Shown here: positions 25,560-34,526 of the stretch, piece by piece
Layout: every line of letters starts with the position of its first letter
How positions within the stretch are numbered: the first letter of the stretch is position 1
Origin: UBA3064 sp016868095
GTDB taxonomy: Bacteria; Pseudomonadota; Gammaproteobacteria; Burkholderiales; Burkholderiaceae_E
Direction: 5' to 3'
NCBI GenBank assembly: GCA_041175665.1
Contig: JBEDEM010000003.1
Span: 1 to 64,000 of the forward strand
DNA length: 64,000 bases
The notes under the pieces: model-generated
Databases searched by the model: none
Seen by the model: only the letters and a program-made list of their open reading frames with translations
What the model was told of the DNA's origin: nothing
Made by a program: the position numbers and the translations under genes

Positions 25560-26897
25560 ATGCAAGCAAGCCAAAAACAACGTATGAATGCACACACGCT
25601 CAACAACGCCGCAAGCGCGCTCGGCCCTGAAGCCAACCTGAACCCAGCACAGGTGTCTAGCCCATCCCTACCGTTGCAGGGGATCACAGTCATCGAGCTT
25701 GGACATAGTGTTGCCGCCCCTTTTGCAGCCCAAACACTCAGTGACCTTGGCGCCGAAGTCTGGAAGATCGAAAAGCCAGAAGGCGATGACGCAAGGCGTT
25801 GGGCTCCGCCTTATTTGGCTGAAGCGTCGGCAGTGTTCCAATGTTTGAATCGTAACAAGCGATCGGTAAGCTGTAATTTGCGTGATCCTTCAAGCTTGCA
25901 AGCACTCAAGCTTTTCATCCAGGATCGGGTTGATGTTGTCTTGCAAAACTTAAGGCCAGGGCAGGTCCAGGTACTGGGTCTTGACGCTGAAAATCTTCGG
26001 GCAGGCAAACCCTCGCTGATTTACTGCAACATCGGCGCCTTTGGCGAGCTTGGGCCGATGGCAAAACGCCCAGGCTACGATCCTTTGATGCAGGCTTTCA
26101 GCGGCATCATGAGCGTCACAGGTGAGGAAGGTCGACCGCCTGTGCGGGTTGGCCCGTCCATTATCGATATGGGAACAGGCAGCTGGGCTGTGATCGGCAT
26201 TCTCGCCGCACTGCTCGAGCGCAAACAAAGCGGCAAAGGTACTGTGGTTGATGTGTCACTTTTTGAGACAGCCGCATCGTTGATGACCATTCCCGCTGCC
26301 CAGTATCAGGGTTCGGGAGAGGTGCCTACAAGACAAGGATCAGGCTCGAAAGGTATCGTACCTTATCGCGCTTATTTATGTAGCGATCAGCAGTACCTGG
26401 TGATTTCTGCTGGCAGCGATGGATTGTTCAAACGATTAGCGTCCGTACTTGGAGAGCCCCAATGGGCGGAGGATCCTCGCTTTAGCTCCAATCCTCAACG
26501 TGTCATCCATGAAGCACTCATTTACAGCCTGATCGAAGCGCGTATGCTTCAGCGCAGCAGCAGCCAATGGCAACAATTACTTGACGAGGCAGGCATTCCT
26601 TGCGCACCCGTACAAAATACAGAACAATTACTTGATCACCCACAGATGGCAGCGATGGGACTGCTTCAGTCGATACCTGACGCAAACTATCAAACCATTG
26701 GGCTACCACTTAGGCTTAATGGTGAACGACCCAAGAGCCGATCGCCCGCACCGGCGCTGGGTGAAGCAAACGCCCAATGGCAGCGCATGACTGACAGTAT
26801 CCTTAGGGCAGGCCAGCATACCTCCGAGGCTTTGACTGAGCCCAGCCAATTCAACATCGCGGACTATGCAAGTAATCATCGAAAGACAACACCATGA
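25560..26897 (+). CDS. CaiB/BaiF family CoA-transferase (first)
   Basis: Family III CoA-transferase, 445 residues, which would activate a carboxylic acid with CoA from succinyl-CoA or a similar donor. ITVIELGHSVAAPFAAQTLSDLGAEVWKIEKPEGDDARRW is the N-terminal signature. The catalytic Asp is in PSIIDMGTGSWAVIG. KGTVVDVSLFETAASL and the middle small domain are regular. About 40 N-terminal residues before the conserved part are extra. It opens a five-gene operon; its last four bases overlap the start of the enoyl-CoA hydratase (ATGA). ATG 25560 is chosen over an upstream TTG. Confidence 0.9.
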   Translation: MQASQKQRMNAHTLNNAASALGPEANLNPAQVSSPSLPLQGITVIELGHSVAAPFAAQTLSDLGAEVWKIEKPEGDDARRWAPPYLAEASAVFQCLNRNKRSVSCNLRDPSSLQALKLFIQDRVDVVLQNLRPGQVQVLGLDAENLRAGKPSLIYCNIGAFGELGPMAKRPGYDPLMQAFSGIMSVTGEEGRPPVRVGPSIIDMGTGSWAVIGILAALLERKQSGKGTVVDVSLFETAASLMTIPAAQYQGSGEVPTRQGSGSKGIVPYRAYLCSDQQYLVISAGSDGLFKRLASVLGEPQWAEDPRFSSNPQRVIHEALIYSLIEARMLQRSSSQWQQLLDEAGIPCAPVQNTEQLLDHPQMAAMGLLQSIPDANYQTIGLPLRLNGERPKSRSPAPALGEANAQWQRMTDSILRAGQHTSEALTEPSQFNIADYASNHRKTTP

Positions 26898-27727
26898 CGC
26901 AACACGATCAGCTTTCACACGCGAAAGACGTCTTGGCCACATCATTTGAGACACTGAGCTGTCAGCTCGCTGCGCCACATGTGCTGTTGGTAAGCCTCAA
27001 TCGCCCCGCAGTCGGTAACGCAATCAACACCCAAATGGGGCGTGATTTGTTGCGACTTTGGACGATGCTTACCGAAGACGCACAAGATATTCGTTGCATT
27101 GTTTTGGCAGGTACTGGCAATCGTATTTTTTGCGCAGGTGGTGACCTCAAAGAGCGCAACGGCATGAGCCGAGAAACCTGGCAAAAACAACACGAACTTT
27201 TTGAGCGTCAATACTGGACACTCACCGATCTTCCTATACCGGTCATTGCGGCAGTTAATGGGCACGCCTATGCCGGCGGACTTGAAACAGTGCTCGCCTG
27301 TGATTTTGCGTACGGCTCAGAAGATGCCCGATTTGCCTTAACTGAGGTGAGTATTGGCATTATGCCCGGCGCTGGTGGCACGCAGAATCTTCCTCGAGCG
27401 ATCGGTGAGCGAAGAGCCAAAGAAGTCATTCTTACTGCGCGACCCTTCGATGCACAGCAAGCATTAGCCTGGGGGGTGCTAAATGCAGTTTTTCCAGCCG
27501 ACAAGGTGATATCACAAGCCTTGCAAACAGCACAACGGATTGCCGAGAATGCGCCGCTTTCTGTAAAACAAGCAAAAAAATCGATTCGCTATGGTATGCA
27601 AATGGAATTAAGAACGGCCTTTCGCTTTGAGGTTGAAGCTTATAACCATTTAGTCGACACCGAGGATCGACTCGAAGGTGTCGCAGCCTTTAATGAGAAG
27701 CGAAAGCCGCACTTCAAAGGGCGATAG
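26894..27727 (+). CDS. Enoyl-CoA hydratase/isomerase (second)
   Basis: Crotonase-family enzyme of 277 residues. Both catalytic glutamates are present: GGLETVLACDFAYG and LTEVSIGIMPGAGGTQNLPR. FCAGGDLKERN forms the first oxyanion loop. In this operon it would add water to the enoyl-CoA made by the acyl-CoA dehydrogenase. The start overlaps the CaiB stop by four bases. It is not close to the 985-1860 hydratase beyond family features and lacks its VEQTP repeats. 58 bp separate it from the lyase gene. Confidence 0.92.
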   Translation: MTQHDQLSHAKDVLATSFETLSCQLAAPHVLLVSLNRPAVGNAINTQMGRDLLRLWTMLTEDAQDIRCIVLAGTGNRIFCAGGDLKERNGMSRETWQKQHELFERQYWTLTDLPIPVIAAVNGHAYAGGLETVLACDFAYGSEDARFALTEVSIGIMPGAGGTQNLPRAIGERRAKEVILTARPFDAQQALAWGVLNAVFPADKVISQALQTAQRIAENAPLSVKQAKKSIRYGMQMELRTAFRFEVEAYNHLVDTEDRLEGVAAFNEKRKPHFKGR

Positions 27728-27785
27728 CTGCAAGGTCTAAGAATCGATCAAAGCAACCGCTAACCAACCCAGGAGAACCAAGGCT

Positions 27786-28757
27786 ATGCAATCAACCCAA
27801 GACCCTCATCGCGACGTATTGGTACGCGAGGTCGGATTGCGCGACGGCTTGCAAATTCACCCTAGCTTTATGCCGACTGAGGCCAAGCTAGCCTGGGTTA
27901 GAGCTGAAGCTGCAGCAGGTGTTCCAGAAATTGAAGTGACCTCTTATGTTCCTGCCAAACTGATTCCTCAATTTGTTGACGCAGAAACGCTCAGCATTGA
28001 ATCGTTGAAGATCCCCTCACTCGTCGTTGCCGCTTTGATCCCAAATGCGCGCGGTGCCGAGCGAGGCTTTGATCTGAAAGTTCACAAACTCAACTTTGTG
28101 ATGTCAGTATCTAAAACACATAACGAGAAAAATGTTCGCCGTTCAAGAGAAGAATCACTTGCGGACTTTGCGAAAATCTGTGCCATGCGCGATGCAATCG
28201 AGCCATCAGCTCGTCCGAAAATTGTAGGCGGCCTATCGACGGCACTCGGTTGCTCCTACGAAGGTCCGGTATCGACCAAGTCGGTTCTTCACTATGCGGA
28301 AGCCTTACTCAAGGCGGGCGCCGATGAAATCGTCGTGGCTGATACCGTTGGCGTCGCAACGCCTAAGCTTGTGCGTAGCACCTTTGAACAAGTCATCAAG
28401 CTCGCAGGCGATGTGCCGGTTGGTGCACATTTTCATGATACCCGGGGCACGGGCCTTGCCAATGTTCTGGCCGCGCTTGAAGCAGGGTGTAGCCGCTTTG
28501 ACGCCTCGCTTGCTGGACTTGGGGGCTGCCCCTTCGCTCCAGGAGCAACCGGTAATATCGTCATGGACGATTTGTGTTTCATGCTCGACGGCATGGGTTT
28601 AAGGACAGGGGTCGATTTAGAGGCGCTCGTGGCAGTACGCGATATCGTTACAGAGTCTTTGCCCGATATCGAGATGCACGGTGGCCTCGCGAGAGCAGGC
28701 CTGCCCAAAGGTTATCAACGTCTAGGTACTGGTTTTCCCGTGGAGGTTTTGGCATGA
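27786..28757 (+). CDS. Hydroxymethylglutaryl-CoA lyase-like aldol lyase
   Basis: DRE-TIM metallolyase of 323 residues. Catalytic features of HMG-CoA lyase are intact: VGLRDGLQ with Arg19-Asp20, the metal ligands in HFHDTRG, and the mobile-loop Cys in GLGGCPFAPGATGN. The reaction is retro-Claisen cleavage of a 3-hydroxy-3-methyl(acyl)-CoA, giving acetyl-CoA and an oxo acid. A strong AGGAG precedes ATG 27786. The stop overlaps the dehydrogenase start by four bases (ATGA). The physiological substrate may be HMG-CoA or an analogue such as citramalyl-CoA; the sequence does not decide. Confidence 0.9.
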   Translation: MQSTQDPHRDVLVREVGLRDGLQIHPSFMPTEAKLAWVRAEAAAGVPEIEVTSYVPAKLIPQFVDAETLSIESLKIPSLVVAALIPNARGAERGFDLKVHKLNFVMSVSKTHNEKNVRRSREESLADFAKICAMRDAIEPSARPKIVGGLSTALGCSYEGPVSTKSVLHYAEALLKAGADEIVVADTVGVATPKLVRSTFEQVIKLAGDVPVGAHFHDTRGTGLANVLAALEAGCSRFDASLAGLGGCPFAPGATGNIVMDDLCFMLDGMGLRTGVDLEALVAVRDIVTESLPDIEMHGGLARAGLPKGYQRLGTGFPVEVLA

Positions 28758-29953
28758 ATGCTGTCAGCGAGAAACTCGGCCAAGAGCAAGTGCAGATCGA
28801 TCTTGGCGAAAATTGGATCGATATAAGGGAGCAAATTAGAAAGATTTGCAAAGATTTCCCCGGGAGTTACTGGCGGGCGCTTGAAGATGAGCAAGCGTAT
28901 CCAAGCGCTTTTGTGCAAGCGTTGACCGAATCAGGCTACCTCGCAGCACTGATTCCTGAAGCCTACGGTGGCGCGGGACTTCCTTTGAGTGCGGCAGCGG
29001 CGATTCTCGAAGAAATCCATGCTAATGGTTGTAACGCAGGCGCTTGTCATGCACAGATGTACATCATGGGAACCTTGCTGAGGCATGGTTCAACAGCGCA
29101 AAAGGAAAAGTACCTGCCGCAAATCGCTTCAGGAACATTGCGCTTGCAAGCTTTCGGTGTGACCGAGCCTACAAGTGGTACCGACACCACCCAACTGAAG
29201 ACAAGAGCGCAGCGTGATGGTGAGCATTATGTGGTTAATGGCCAAAAGGTATGGACGTCAAGAGCCAGGCATTCGGACCTGATGCTCCTGTTGGCGCGAA
29301 CCACACCAATCGATCAAGTCCAGCGGAAGACCGAGGGCTTATCGGTGTTTTTGATCGACATGCGTGATGTGCTTGACCGGGGTCTTAGCATCAGACCGAT
29401 TGATGCCATGATCAACCACAACACGACCGAAGTGTTTTTTGACAACATGCGGATTCCAGCCTCTAGCCTAATCGGTGAAGAGGGCAAGGGATTTCGCTAC
29501 ATCCTTGATGGCATGAATGCCGAGCGTATCTTAGTGGGCTCGGAGGCTATTGGTGACGCACGCTGGTTTATAGCGAAAGCAAGTCACTACGCAAGTGAGC
29601 GGGTAGTGTTTGGCCGTCCTATCGGGATGAATCAGGGCATCCAGTTTCCGATCGCAAGAGCCCATGCAGAAACCGATGCGGCTGAGTTGATGCTGCGAAA
29701 GGCAGCCGCTCTGTTTGAAGCCGGACTTCCCTGCGGCGACTCGGCCAACATGGGCAAAATGCTGGCCTCCGAGGCGGCCTGGCATGCCGGCGAGGCCTGT
29801 ATGCAAACTCACGGAGGGTTTAGTTATGCCCGTGAGTACGATATTGAACGCAAGTGGCGAGAAACCCGTCTGATGCAAATTGCGCCGGTTTCGACCAACC
29901 TCATCCTTGCCTATGTTGCCGAGCATGTCTTAGGCATGCCAAGGTCTTATTAG
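28754..29953 (+). CDS. Acyl-CoA dehydrogenase family protein
   Basis: FAD flavoenzyme of 399 residues that makes a 2,3-enoyl-CoA. FGVTEPTSGTDTTQLKTRA and YVVNGQKVWTSRA are the two FAD/substrate motifs, and GEEGKGFRYILDGMNAERI and GGFSYAREYDIERKWRETRL follow. Where medium-chain dehydrogenases carry the catalytic Glu in an EGT motif, this protein reads IAPVSTNLI, so the base must sit elsewhere, as in isovaleryl-type enzymes. GGAGG precedes ATG 28754. The longer frame upstream overlaps the lyase gene and is not real. Fourth gene of the operon. Confidence 0.92.
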   Translation: MNAVSEKLGQEQVQIDLGENWIDIREQIRKICKDFPGSYWRALEDEQAYPSAFVQALTESGYLAALIPEAYGGAGLPLSAAAAILEEIHANGCNAGACHAQMYIMGTLLRHGSTAQKEKYLPQIASGTLRLQAFGVTEPTSGTDTTQLKTRAQRDGEHYVVNGQKVWTSRARHSDLMLLLARTTPIDQVQRKTEGLSVFLIDMRDVLDRGLSIRPIDAMINHNTTEVFFDNMRIPASSLIGEEGKGFRYILDGMNAERILVGSEAIGDARWFIAKASHYASERVVFGRPIGMNQGIQFPIARAHAETDAAELMLRKAAALFEAGLPCGDSANMGKMLASEAAWHAGEACMQTHGGFSYAREYDIERKWRETRLMQIAPVSTNLILAYVAEHVLGMPRSY

Positions 29954-30026
29954 TAGAACGACATTTATTTTATATCTAAACGCAGCTATGAATGATCTCA
30001 TGGGCTGACGATCAGGAGAATTCAGC

Positions 30027-31454
30027 ATGACGACCGAGACAAGCCAACGCACAGAAAATCAGCCAAGCCCAAGCACCGGGGGCAAGGCAGCCGCCCTGAC
30101 TCAACAGTATGCTTCATTTATAGCGCATGCTGCGTCGATCACCGTGCCACCCGAAGCTGCGCAGCGGGCAATCACCGGTTTTATCGACACCATTGGCACC
30201 ATGATTGCAGGGCGTGACGAACCTGTTGTTGGCCTTGTGCGGCAATGGCTTGGTGCGGGTTCAGCGGCACAAGGCCCAGCAAACTCAAGCGTATTGCTCG
30301 GTCGTGAGATGGCTAGCTCGGAGGTAGCCGCATGGATTAATGGCGCCGCAGCGCATGCACTCGATTTCGACGATGTTGCACTCGGTGGCCACCCTTCAAC
30401 GGTTTTAGTGCCCGCTATTCTTGCTGAGGCACAGCGCCTTAACAGCAGCGGCAGCGACGTGGTCACTGCCTATCTTGTTGGTTATGAAATTTGGGCCGAT
30501 CTGGTTGCACGCGAAAAAGGCTCCCATCACTTAAAGGGGTGGCACCCGACTGCGGTTTTCGGTGTTATTGGTGCTGCTGCAGCCTGTGGCTATCTCAATC
30601 GCGATGATGCGCATACATGCCAAATGGGGCTTGCGATTGCAGGATCTTTTGCCAGTGGCCTGGTTGCCAATTTCGGCACCATGACCAAGCCCTTTCATGC
30701 GGGGATGGCTGCTAGCCACGGCATTAGTGCGATGAGGCTTGCGCGTTTGGGTATGACCGGAACACCCGACGCCATGGAACACCATGCGGGTTTTCTCAAA
30801 GCCATCTCAGAGCATAACGATGTTGACCGAATGAGCCCTGCCGACAGCCTGGGGCAACCGTGGAAGATTTTGCATGCGGGCTTGAGCATCAAACGCTACC
30901 CACTTTGCTATGCGACCCATCGTGTCATTGATGGCGTACTCGCATTGCGCAATCAGCACCAACTCAAGCCTGATGATGTTGAGTCGGTTGAGGCGGTCAT
31001 TGGTGTAGCGCAAGCTTCGATGCTACGTAACCATCAGCCAAGCACTGGTCTGGAGGCAAAGTTTAGCCTGCAGTTTGCAGTGGCATCAGCTCTGGTCGAA
31101 GGCGCCGTCGGCTTGAACCAATTGACCGATCAGGTGGTTGCTAAAGACGATGTCCGCGAACAATTTTCAAAGTTGAAAATTTCAATCAATGAGCAAAACT
31201 GCCCAATTGAGCCTGCATTTTCTTACGCTGACAGGGTGCGTCTTAAGTTGCGCAACGGTTCGGTGCTTGATACCGGCGAGATCCGATTTGCCAAAGGTAA
31301 TGCCATGAATCCCTTGAGCATCGAAGAACTCGAGGGGAAATTCCTCGACTGCGCTTCACGGGCTCAAGGTGTTGACGGCAAACGCTTGTTTGCTCAGCTC
31401 GCTAATCTTTCAACCCTTGTATCGATCCAGCAATTACATCAACCTTCAGCGTGA
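30027..31454 (+). CDS. MmgE/PrpD family protein
   Basis: 475 residues. The family includes 2-methylcitrate dehydratase, cis-aconitate decarboxylase and epimerases acting on dicarboxylates. AAHALDFDDVALGGHPSTVLVPAILA, GWHPTAVFGVIGAAAACG, FGTMTKPFHAGMAASHGISAMRLARLGMTG and KRYPLCYATHRVIDGVLAL are its core motifs. AGGAG before ATG 30027 supports the start. It closes the CoA operon 73 bp after the dehydrogenase. In context it could isomerise, dehydrate or decarboxylate the acid that feeds the CoA steps. Confidence 0.92.
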   Translation: MTTETSQRTENQPSPSTGGKAAALTQQYASFIAHAASITVPPEAAQRAITGFIDTIGTMIAGRDEPVVGLVRQWLGAGSAAQGPANSSVLLGREMASSEVAAWINGAAAHALDFDDVALGGHPSTVLVPAILAEAQRLNSSGSDVVTAYLVGYEIWADLVAREKGSHHLKGWHPTAVFGVIGAAAACGYLNRDDAHTCQMGLAIAGSFASGLVANFGTMTKPFHAGMAASHGISAMRLARLGMTGTPDAMEHHAGFLKAISEHNDVDRMSPADSLGQPWKILHAGLSIKRYPLCYATHRVIDGVLALRNQHQLKPDDVESVEAVIGVAQASMLRNHQPSTGLEAKFSLQFAVASALVEGAVGLNQLTDQVVAKDDVREQFSKLKISINEQNCPIEPAFSYADRVRLKLRNGSVLDTGEIRFAKGNAMNPLSIEELEGKFLDCASRAQGVDGKRLFAQLANLSTLVSIQQLHQPSA

Positions 31455-31488
31455 AGCAGCAATCGCTTTTGAGGGTTTATTTTGAGGG

Positions 31489-32310
31489 CTAAGTAATGCG
31501 TAAATAGATCGGCTCAAAGCCTTCGAGTTCGAACTTGAGCCGGTCGCCGGGATTTGGAAACTTCGAGCGCACCAAGGATCCCAAAATTGCGATCTGACCT
31601 TTACAAAGATAGGTGCCGCGATCGTTGGCCTCATTGGCTAGCCATGCGAGTGCTTCAAGCGGATGCCCCATGAGGTCACGGCCATAGCCCTGGCCAACCA
31701 CTTCGTCGTTGATCAAGGCAGTTCCACTCAAGCTGCCAATACCTTCATTAGCGCTACCCAGGCTGCGCCAGTCACGGCGCCATCGACCAAGGATCGCACC
31801 TTCGTTCCACGCATTGTCTGCAAGCAGTTGCAAGCCATGCTGGGCCATCTTGTCGTAATCAGCACAGCGATCGTCAGCCAGTTCCATCGCAGGCGCAACG
31901 GCATCAACAGCGTCTAAAACACTGTAGCGATCGTGTCGGCTGGTACCCCGACCGCGTGGCGGCTTGAGATCTGACGCGATGCGAACAGCTATTTCAAACT
32001 CGACCAAAAGCCTTCCGTAGCTCGACGATTCGGTCTTTGCTGGTGAATCAATCACCTGTTTACTGTGCAAACGGCCTGCGATGGGCGCATCAAGACCAAC
32101 CATGGCCTGCATCACCGGCGTTGCAAGCGCAATCTTCCAGCCAATGGCCTCACCGCAATACTGCGCCTTGATATCGACAAATGCCTGCTGCGCCTCGACA
32201 GCTTGGGCTCTGGACTCGGGCGCAAACCCAGCAGGTACAGCGCTCAATGGCGCACGGTCCTGGTGCTGTTGCACCAACCATTCGGCGAGAGCTTCGGCAT
32301 GGCTTGTCAT
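31489..32310 (-). CDS. 2-keto-4-pentenoate hydratase / fumarylacetoacetate hydrolase-family protein
   Basis: 273 residues, related to MhpD/DmpE/HpaH hydratases, which add water to 2-hydroxy-2,4-dienoates. VGWKIA-type (IGWKIALAT), LLVEFEIAVRIASDL with metal-binding acids, AVAPAMELADDR and GAILG follow the family order. ATG 32310 (MTSHAEALAEW) is used because the upstream extension is not protein-like. Convergent with the MmgE/PrpD gene. No aromatic ring-cleavage dioxygenase is nearby, so the substrate may be an aliphatic oxo acid. Confidence 0.85.
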   Translation of the reverse strand: MTSHAEALAEWLVQQHQDRAPLSAVPAGFAPESRAQAVEAQQAFVDIKAQYCGEAIGWKIALATPVMQAMVGLDAPIAGRLHSKQVIDSPAKTESSSYGRLLVEFEIAVRIASDLKPPRGRGTSRHDRYSVLDAVDAVAPAMELADDRCADYDKMAQHGLQLLADNAWNEGAILGRWRRDWRSLGSANEGIGSLSGTALINDEVVGQGYGRDLMGHPLEALAWLANEANDRGTYLCKGQIAILGSLVRSKFPNPGDRLKFELEGFEPIYLRIT

Positions 32311-32441
32311 GGCATCAGTATTGCCGCAAATCAGGCACGAAACAAGAGGCCAAATCCCCTCCTTTGGCTTGGGGTCGCTCACATGCACCAGCGTGGAACG
32401 GGTTTACCCTAGGCAATCCACTCCTCAAAAAGAAGGCGCTC

Positions 32442-33191
32442 ATGATGAACGCAAAATTGCCCGATGTCGCTGCTCAAGCGCTAGAGCGTGAAAGCATTGA
32501 CGATTCGATGGGCGTCCCGATCTCCGAAAACATAAGGCGCCGCGTTAAGCAAGCTGGTGCCCGCTTTCATGCAAACGACAACATCGCCGAGTTTATTGAA
32601 CCTGGCGAGCTCGATTTACTACTGGGCGAAGTGCAAGCACAAATGGAAAAAGTGCTCAAGAGCCTCGTCATCGACACCGAGAGCGATCACAACACCCAAG
32701 AGACCGGCCGACGTGTTGCAAAAATGTTTTTGCAGGAAGTGTTTCGCGGGCGCTATCAGCCGATGCCTGCCTTGACCGAGTTTCCAAACGTATCCAACCT
32801 CAACGAGTTAATGATCATCGGTCCAATCACGGTGCGCAGCGCCTGCTCGCACCACTTGTGTCCGATCATGGGCCATGTTTGGGTTGGCGTGATGCCCAAC
32901 GAACACTCCAATCTCATTGGCCTATCGAAATACGCGCGCATGGCTGACTGGATCATGAGCCGCCCTCAGATCCAGGAGGAAGCCGTTGTCCAACTTGCCG
33001 ATGTGCTGCAAGAAAAAATGTCGCCTGATGGCTTGGCAATTGTGATGGAGGCCGATCACTTTTGTATGCACTGGCGCGGCGTCAAAGATGTTGACTCTCG
33101 TATGATTAACTCGGTGATGCGCGGGTCCTTTTTAAAGGACGCCAACTTGCGCCGTGAATTTCTCTCTCTGATCCAATCGAAAAAGGCCTAA
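32442..33191 (+). CDS. folE: GTP cyclohydrolase I
   Basis: 249 residues. It converts GTP to dihydroneopterin triphosphate, the first step to tetrahydrofolate and pterins. Zinc ligands are present in SACSHHLCPIMGHVWVG (Cys and His) and HFCMHWRGVKD (second Cys); GLSKYARMADWIMSRPQ and QEEAVVQLADVL match the tunnel-fold core. AGAAGG lies at proper spacing before ATG 32442; the next codon but one is another ATG. The N-terminal 35 residues are variable. Five bases separate it from the BLUF gene, so the two are almost certainly co-transcribed. Confidence 0.93.
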   Translation: MMNAKLPDVAAQALERESIDDSMGVPISENIRRRVKQAGARFHANDNIAEFIEPGELDLLLGEVQAQMEKVLKSLVIDTESDHNTQETGRRVAKMFLQEVFRGRYQPMPALTEFPNVSNLNELMIIGPITVRSACSHHLCPIMGHVWVGVMPNEHSNLIGLSKYARMADWIMSRPQIQEEAVVQLADVLQEKMSPDGLAIVMEADHFCMHWRGVKDVDSRMINSVMRGSFLKDANLRREFLSLIQSKKA

Positions 33192-33195
33192 GCCC

Positions 33196-33621
33196 ATGCT
33201 GGTTCGACTCCTTTATGCAAGCCGTCCTGCCCAACAAAGCGCAAATAGTTTGGTTGACGATATTTTGAAAAGCTGCAGGGAAAATAACCCTCAACACGGC
33301 ATCACCGGCGTGCTGTGTTTTAGCGAACAAGCCTTTTTGCAGCTCATCGAAGGCAATCGTGTTGCAATCAATCGGGTCTATGGACAAATTGTCCAAGATC
33401 AGCGCCACACCGACGTCAGTCTCCTGCACTATGAGGAAATCAACGAGCGGATCTTTGGCAGTTGGACTATGGGTCAGGTCAATCTCGAAAAGATCAATCC
33501 TTCAGTCATTCTTAAGTACTGTCCTTTGCCGGAGCTCGATCCGTTTGCCATATCGGGTTCAGCCGCTCTGGCCTTGCTCAAGGATTTATTTGCCAGCGCA
33601 TCGATCGTAGGTCGTGCTTAA
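33196..33621 (+). CDS. BLUF-domain blue-light photoreceptor
   Basis: A short BLUF protein of 141 residues binding FAD. The photochemical residues are all visible: Tyr7 in LLYASR, Asn31 in ENNPQHGITG, Gln49 in FLQLIEG, and the Trp90/Met92 pair in GSWTMG. After the domain come two short helices typical of stand-alone BLUF proteins, which signal through protein contacts. It begins five bases after folE, which suggests light or redox control linked to pterin or flavin metabolism; both draw on GTP. It has no output enzyme domain. Confidence 0.93.
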   Translation: MLVRLLYASRPAQQSANSLVDDILKSCRENNPQHGITGVLCFSEQAFLQLIEGNRVAINRVYGQIVQDQRHTDVSLLHYEEINERIFGSWTMGQVNLEKINPSVILKYCPLPELDPFAISGSAALALLKDLFASASIVGRA

Positions 33622-33705
33622 AACAAGTTCGTTTTTTGGCTGATTTTCGCTCCGCTCAGCTCAAGAAGTCATGCAGGATTGACGCTGCGAGTGTAAAGTA
33701 GCCGG

Positions 33706-34467
33706 ATGATGCAAAGCATCTCCGAATCGGTGCCTAGCCAGCCACCACAGCAGATCCCTTTGTCCTCGCCGTTGCGGTGGCTTGCTCGCGGCTGGCGCGA
33801 TCTCAACGAGACGCGCTTTCTCGGCATGCTTTATGGTGGGATTTTTGTGCTGATGGGTTTATCAGTGCACTGGATGTATTCAACCCTTTGGCAGATGACC
33901 ATGGGATTGACAGCCGGTTTTTTTCTGATGGGCCCGTTTATTTGTTGCGGTGTCTACGAGTTGTCGAGACAGCGCGAAGCAGGCACCCCGCCTGATTTGA
34001 CTGCGAGCCTTTTAGCGTGGCGTCGCAATGTCAAATCGCTTGCTTTTTTCGCAGCGATCCTGACTTTTCTGATGATTGTGTGGGCCCGGGTTTCGGTGGT
34101 CATCTTTGCCTTACTGTCACCCCATGAAATGCCCACGGTCGCCGGCGTCATTGAGCGGATCCTCAGCTTAAGCAATCTTGACTTCATCCTTGTTTGGGCG
34201 GCAGTTGGTTCAGTGTTTGCTTCGCTTGCATTTGCTTTGTCGGTGGTATCGGTGCCTTTTATGCTCGATCGGCCTTGCGACACCATGGAGGCCATATTTC
34301 GTAGTGTCCACGCCTTGTGGCGTAACCCCATGGTGATGCTTCTTTGGGCTTTTTTGATCGTACTGCTTATTGGTACAAGCCTTGCCTTCTTCTTGCCACT
34401 GCTTGCAATTACCGCCCCTTTGATTGGCCATGCCACCTGGCATGCTTATAAGGACCTGCTTGAATAA
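33706..34467 (+). CDS. DUF2189 integral membrane protein
   Basis: 253 residues with about six membrane spans. LRWLARGWRDLNETRFLGMLYGGIFVLMG at the N-terminus, GFFLMGPFICCGVYELSRQREAGTPP in the middle, and SVVSVPFMLDRPCDTMEAIFRSVHALWRNPMVM followed by PLIGHATWHAYKDL at the end identify this family. Function unknown; the family is often near cytochrome oxidase genes elsewhere, but none is here. 84 bp after the BLUF gene. Confidence 0.85.
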   Translation: MMQSISESVPSQPPQQIPLSSPLRWLARGWRDLNETRFLGMLYGGIFVLMGLSVHWMYSTLWQMTMGLTAGFFLMGPFICCGVYELSRQREAGTPPDLTASLLAWRRNVKSLAFFAAILTFLMIVWARVSVVIFALLSPHEMPTVAGVIERILSLSNLDFILVWAAVGSVFASLAFALSVVSVPFMLDRPCDTMEAIFRSVHALWRNPMVMLLWAFLIVLLIGTSLAFFLPLLAITAPLIGHATWHAYKDLLE

Positions 34468-34526
34468 GGCAAGGCCTTTCACGCCATTTCAACACACCCA
34501 CGCTGACAAACCCAAACACAAATCCC

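Noticed and set aside
28574..28753. Longer acyl-CoA dehydrogenase starting at 28574
   Set aside because: The extension lies inside the lyase gene in another frame and is Arg-rich; ATG 28754 with GGAGG is the start.
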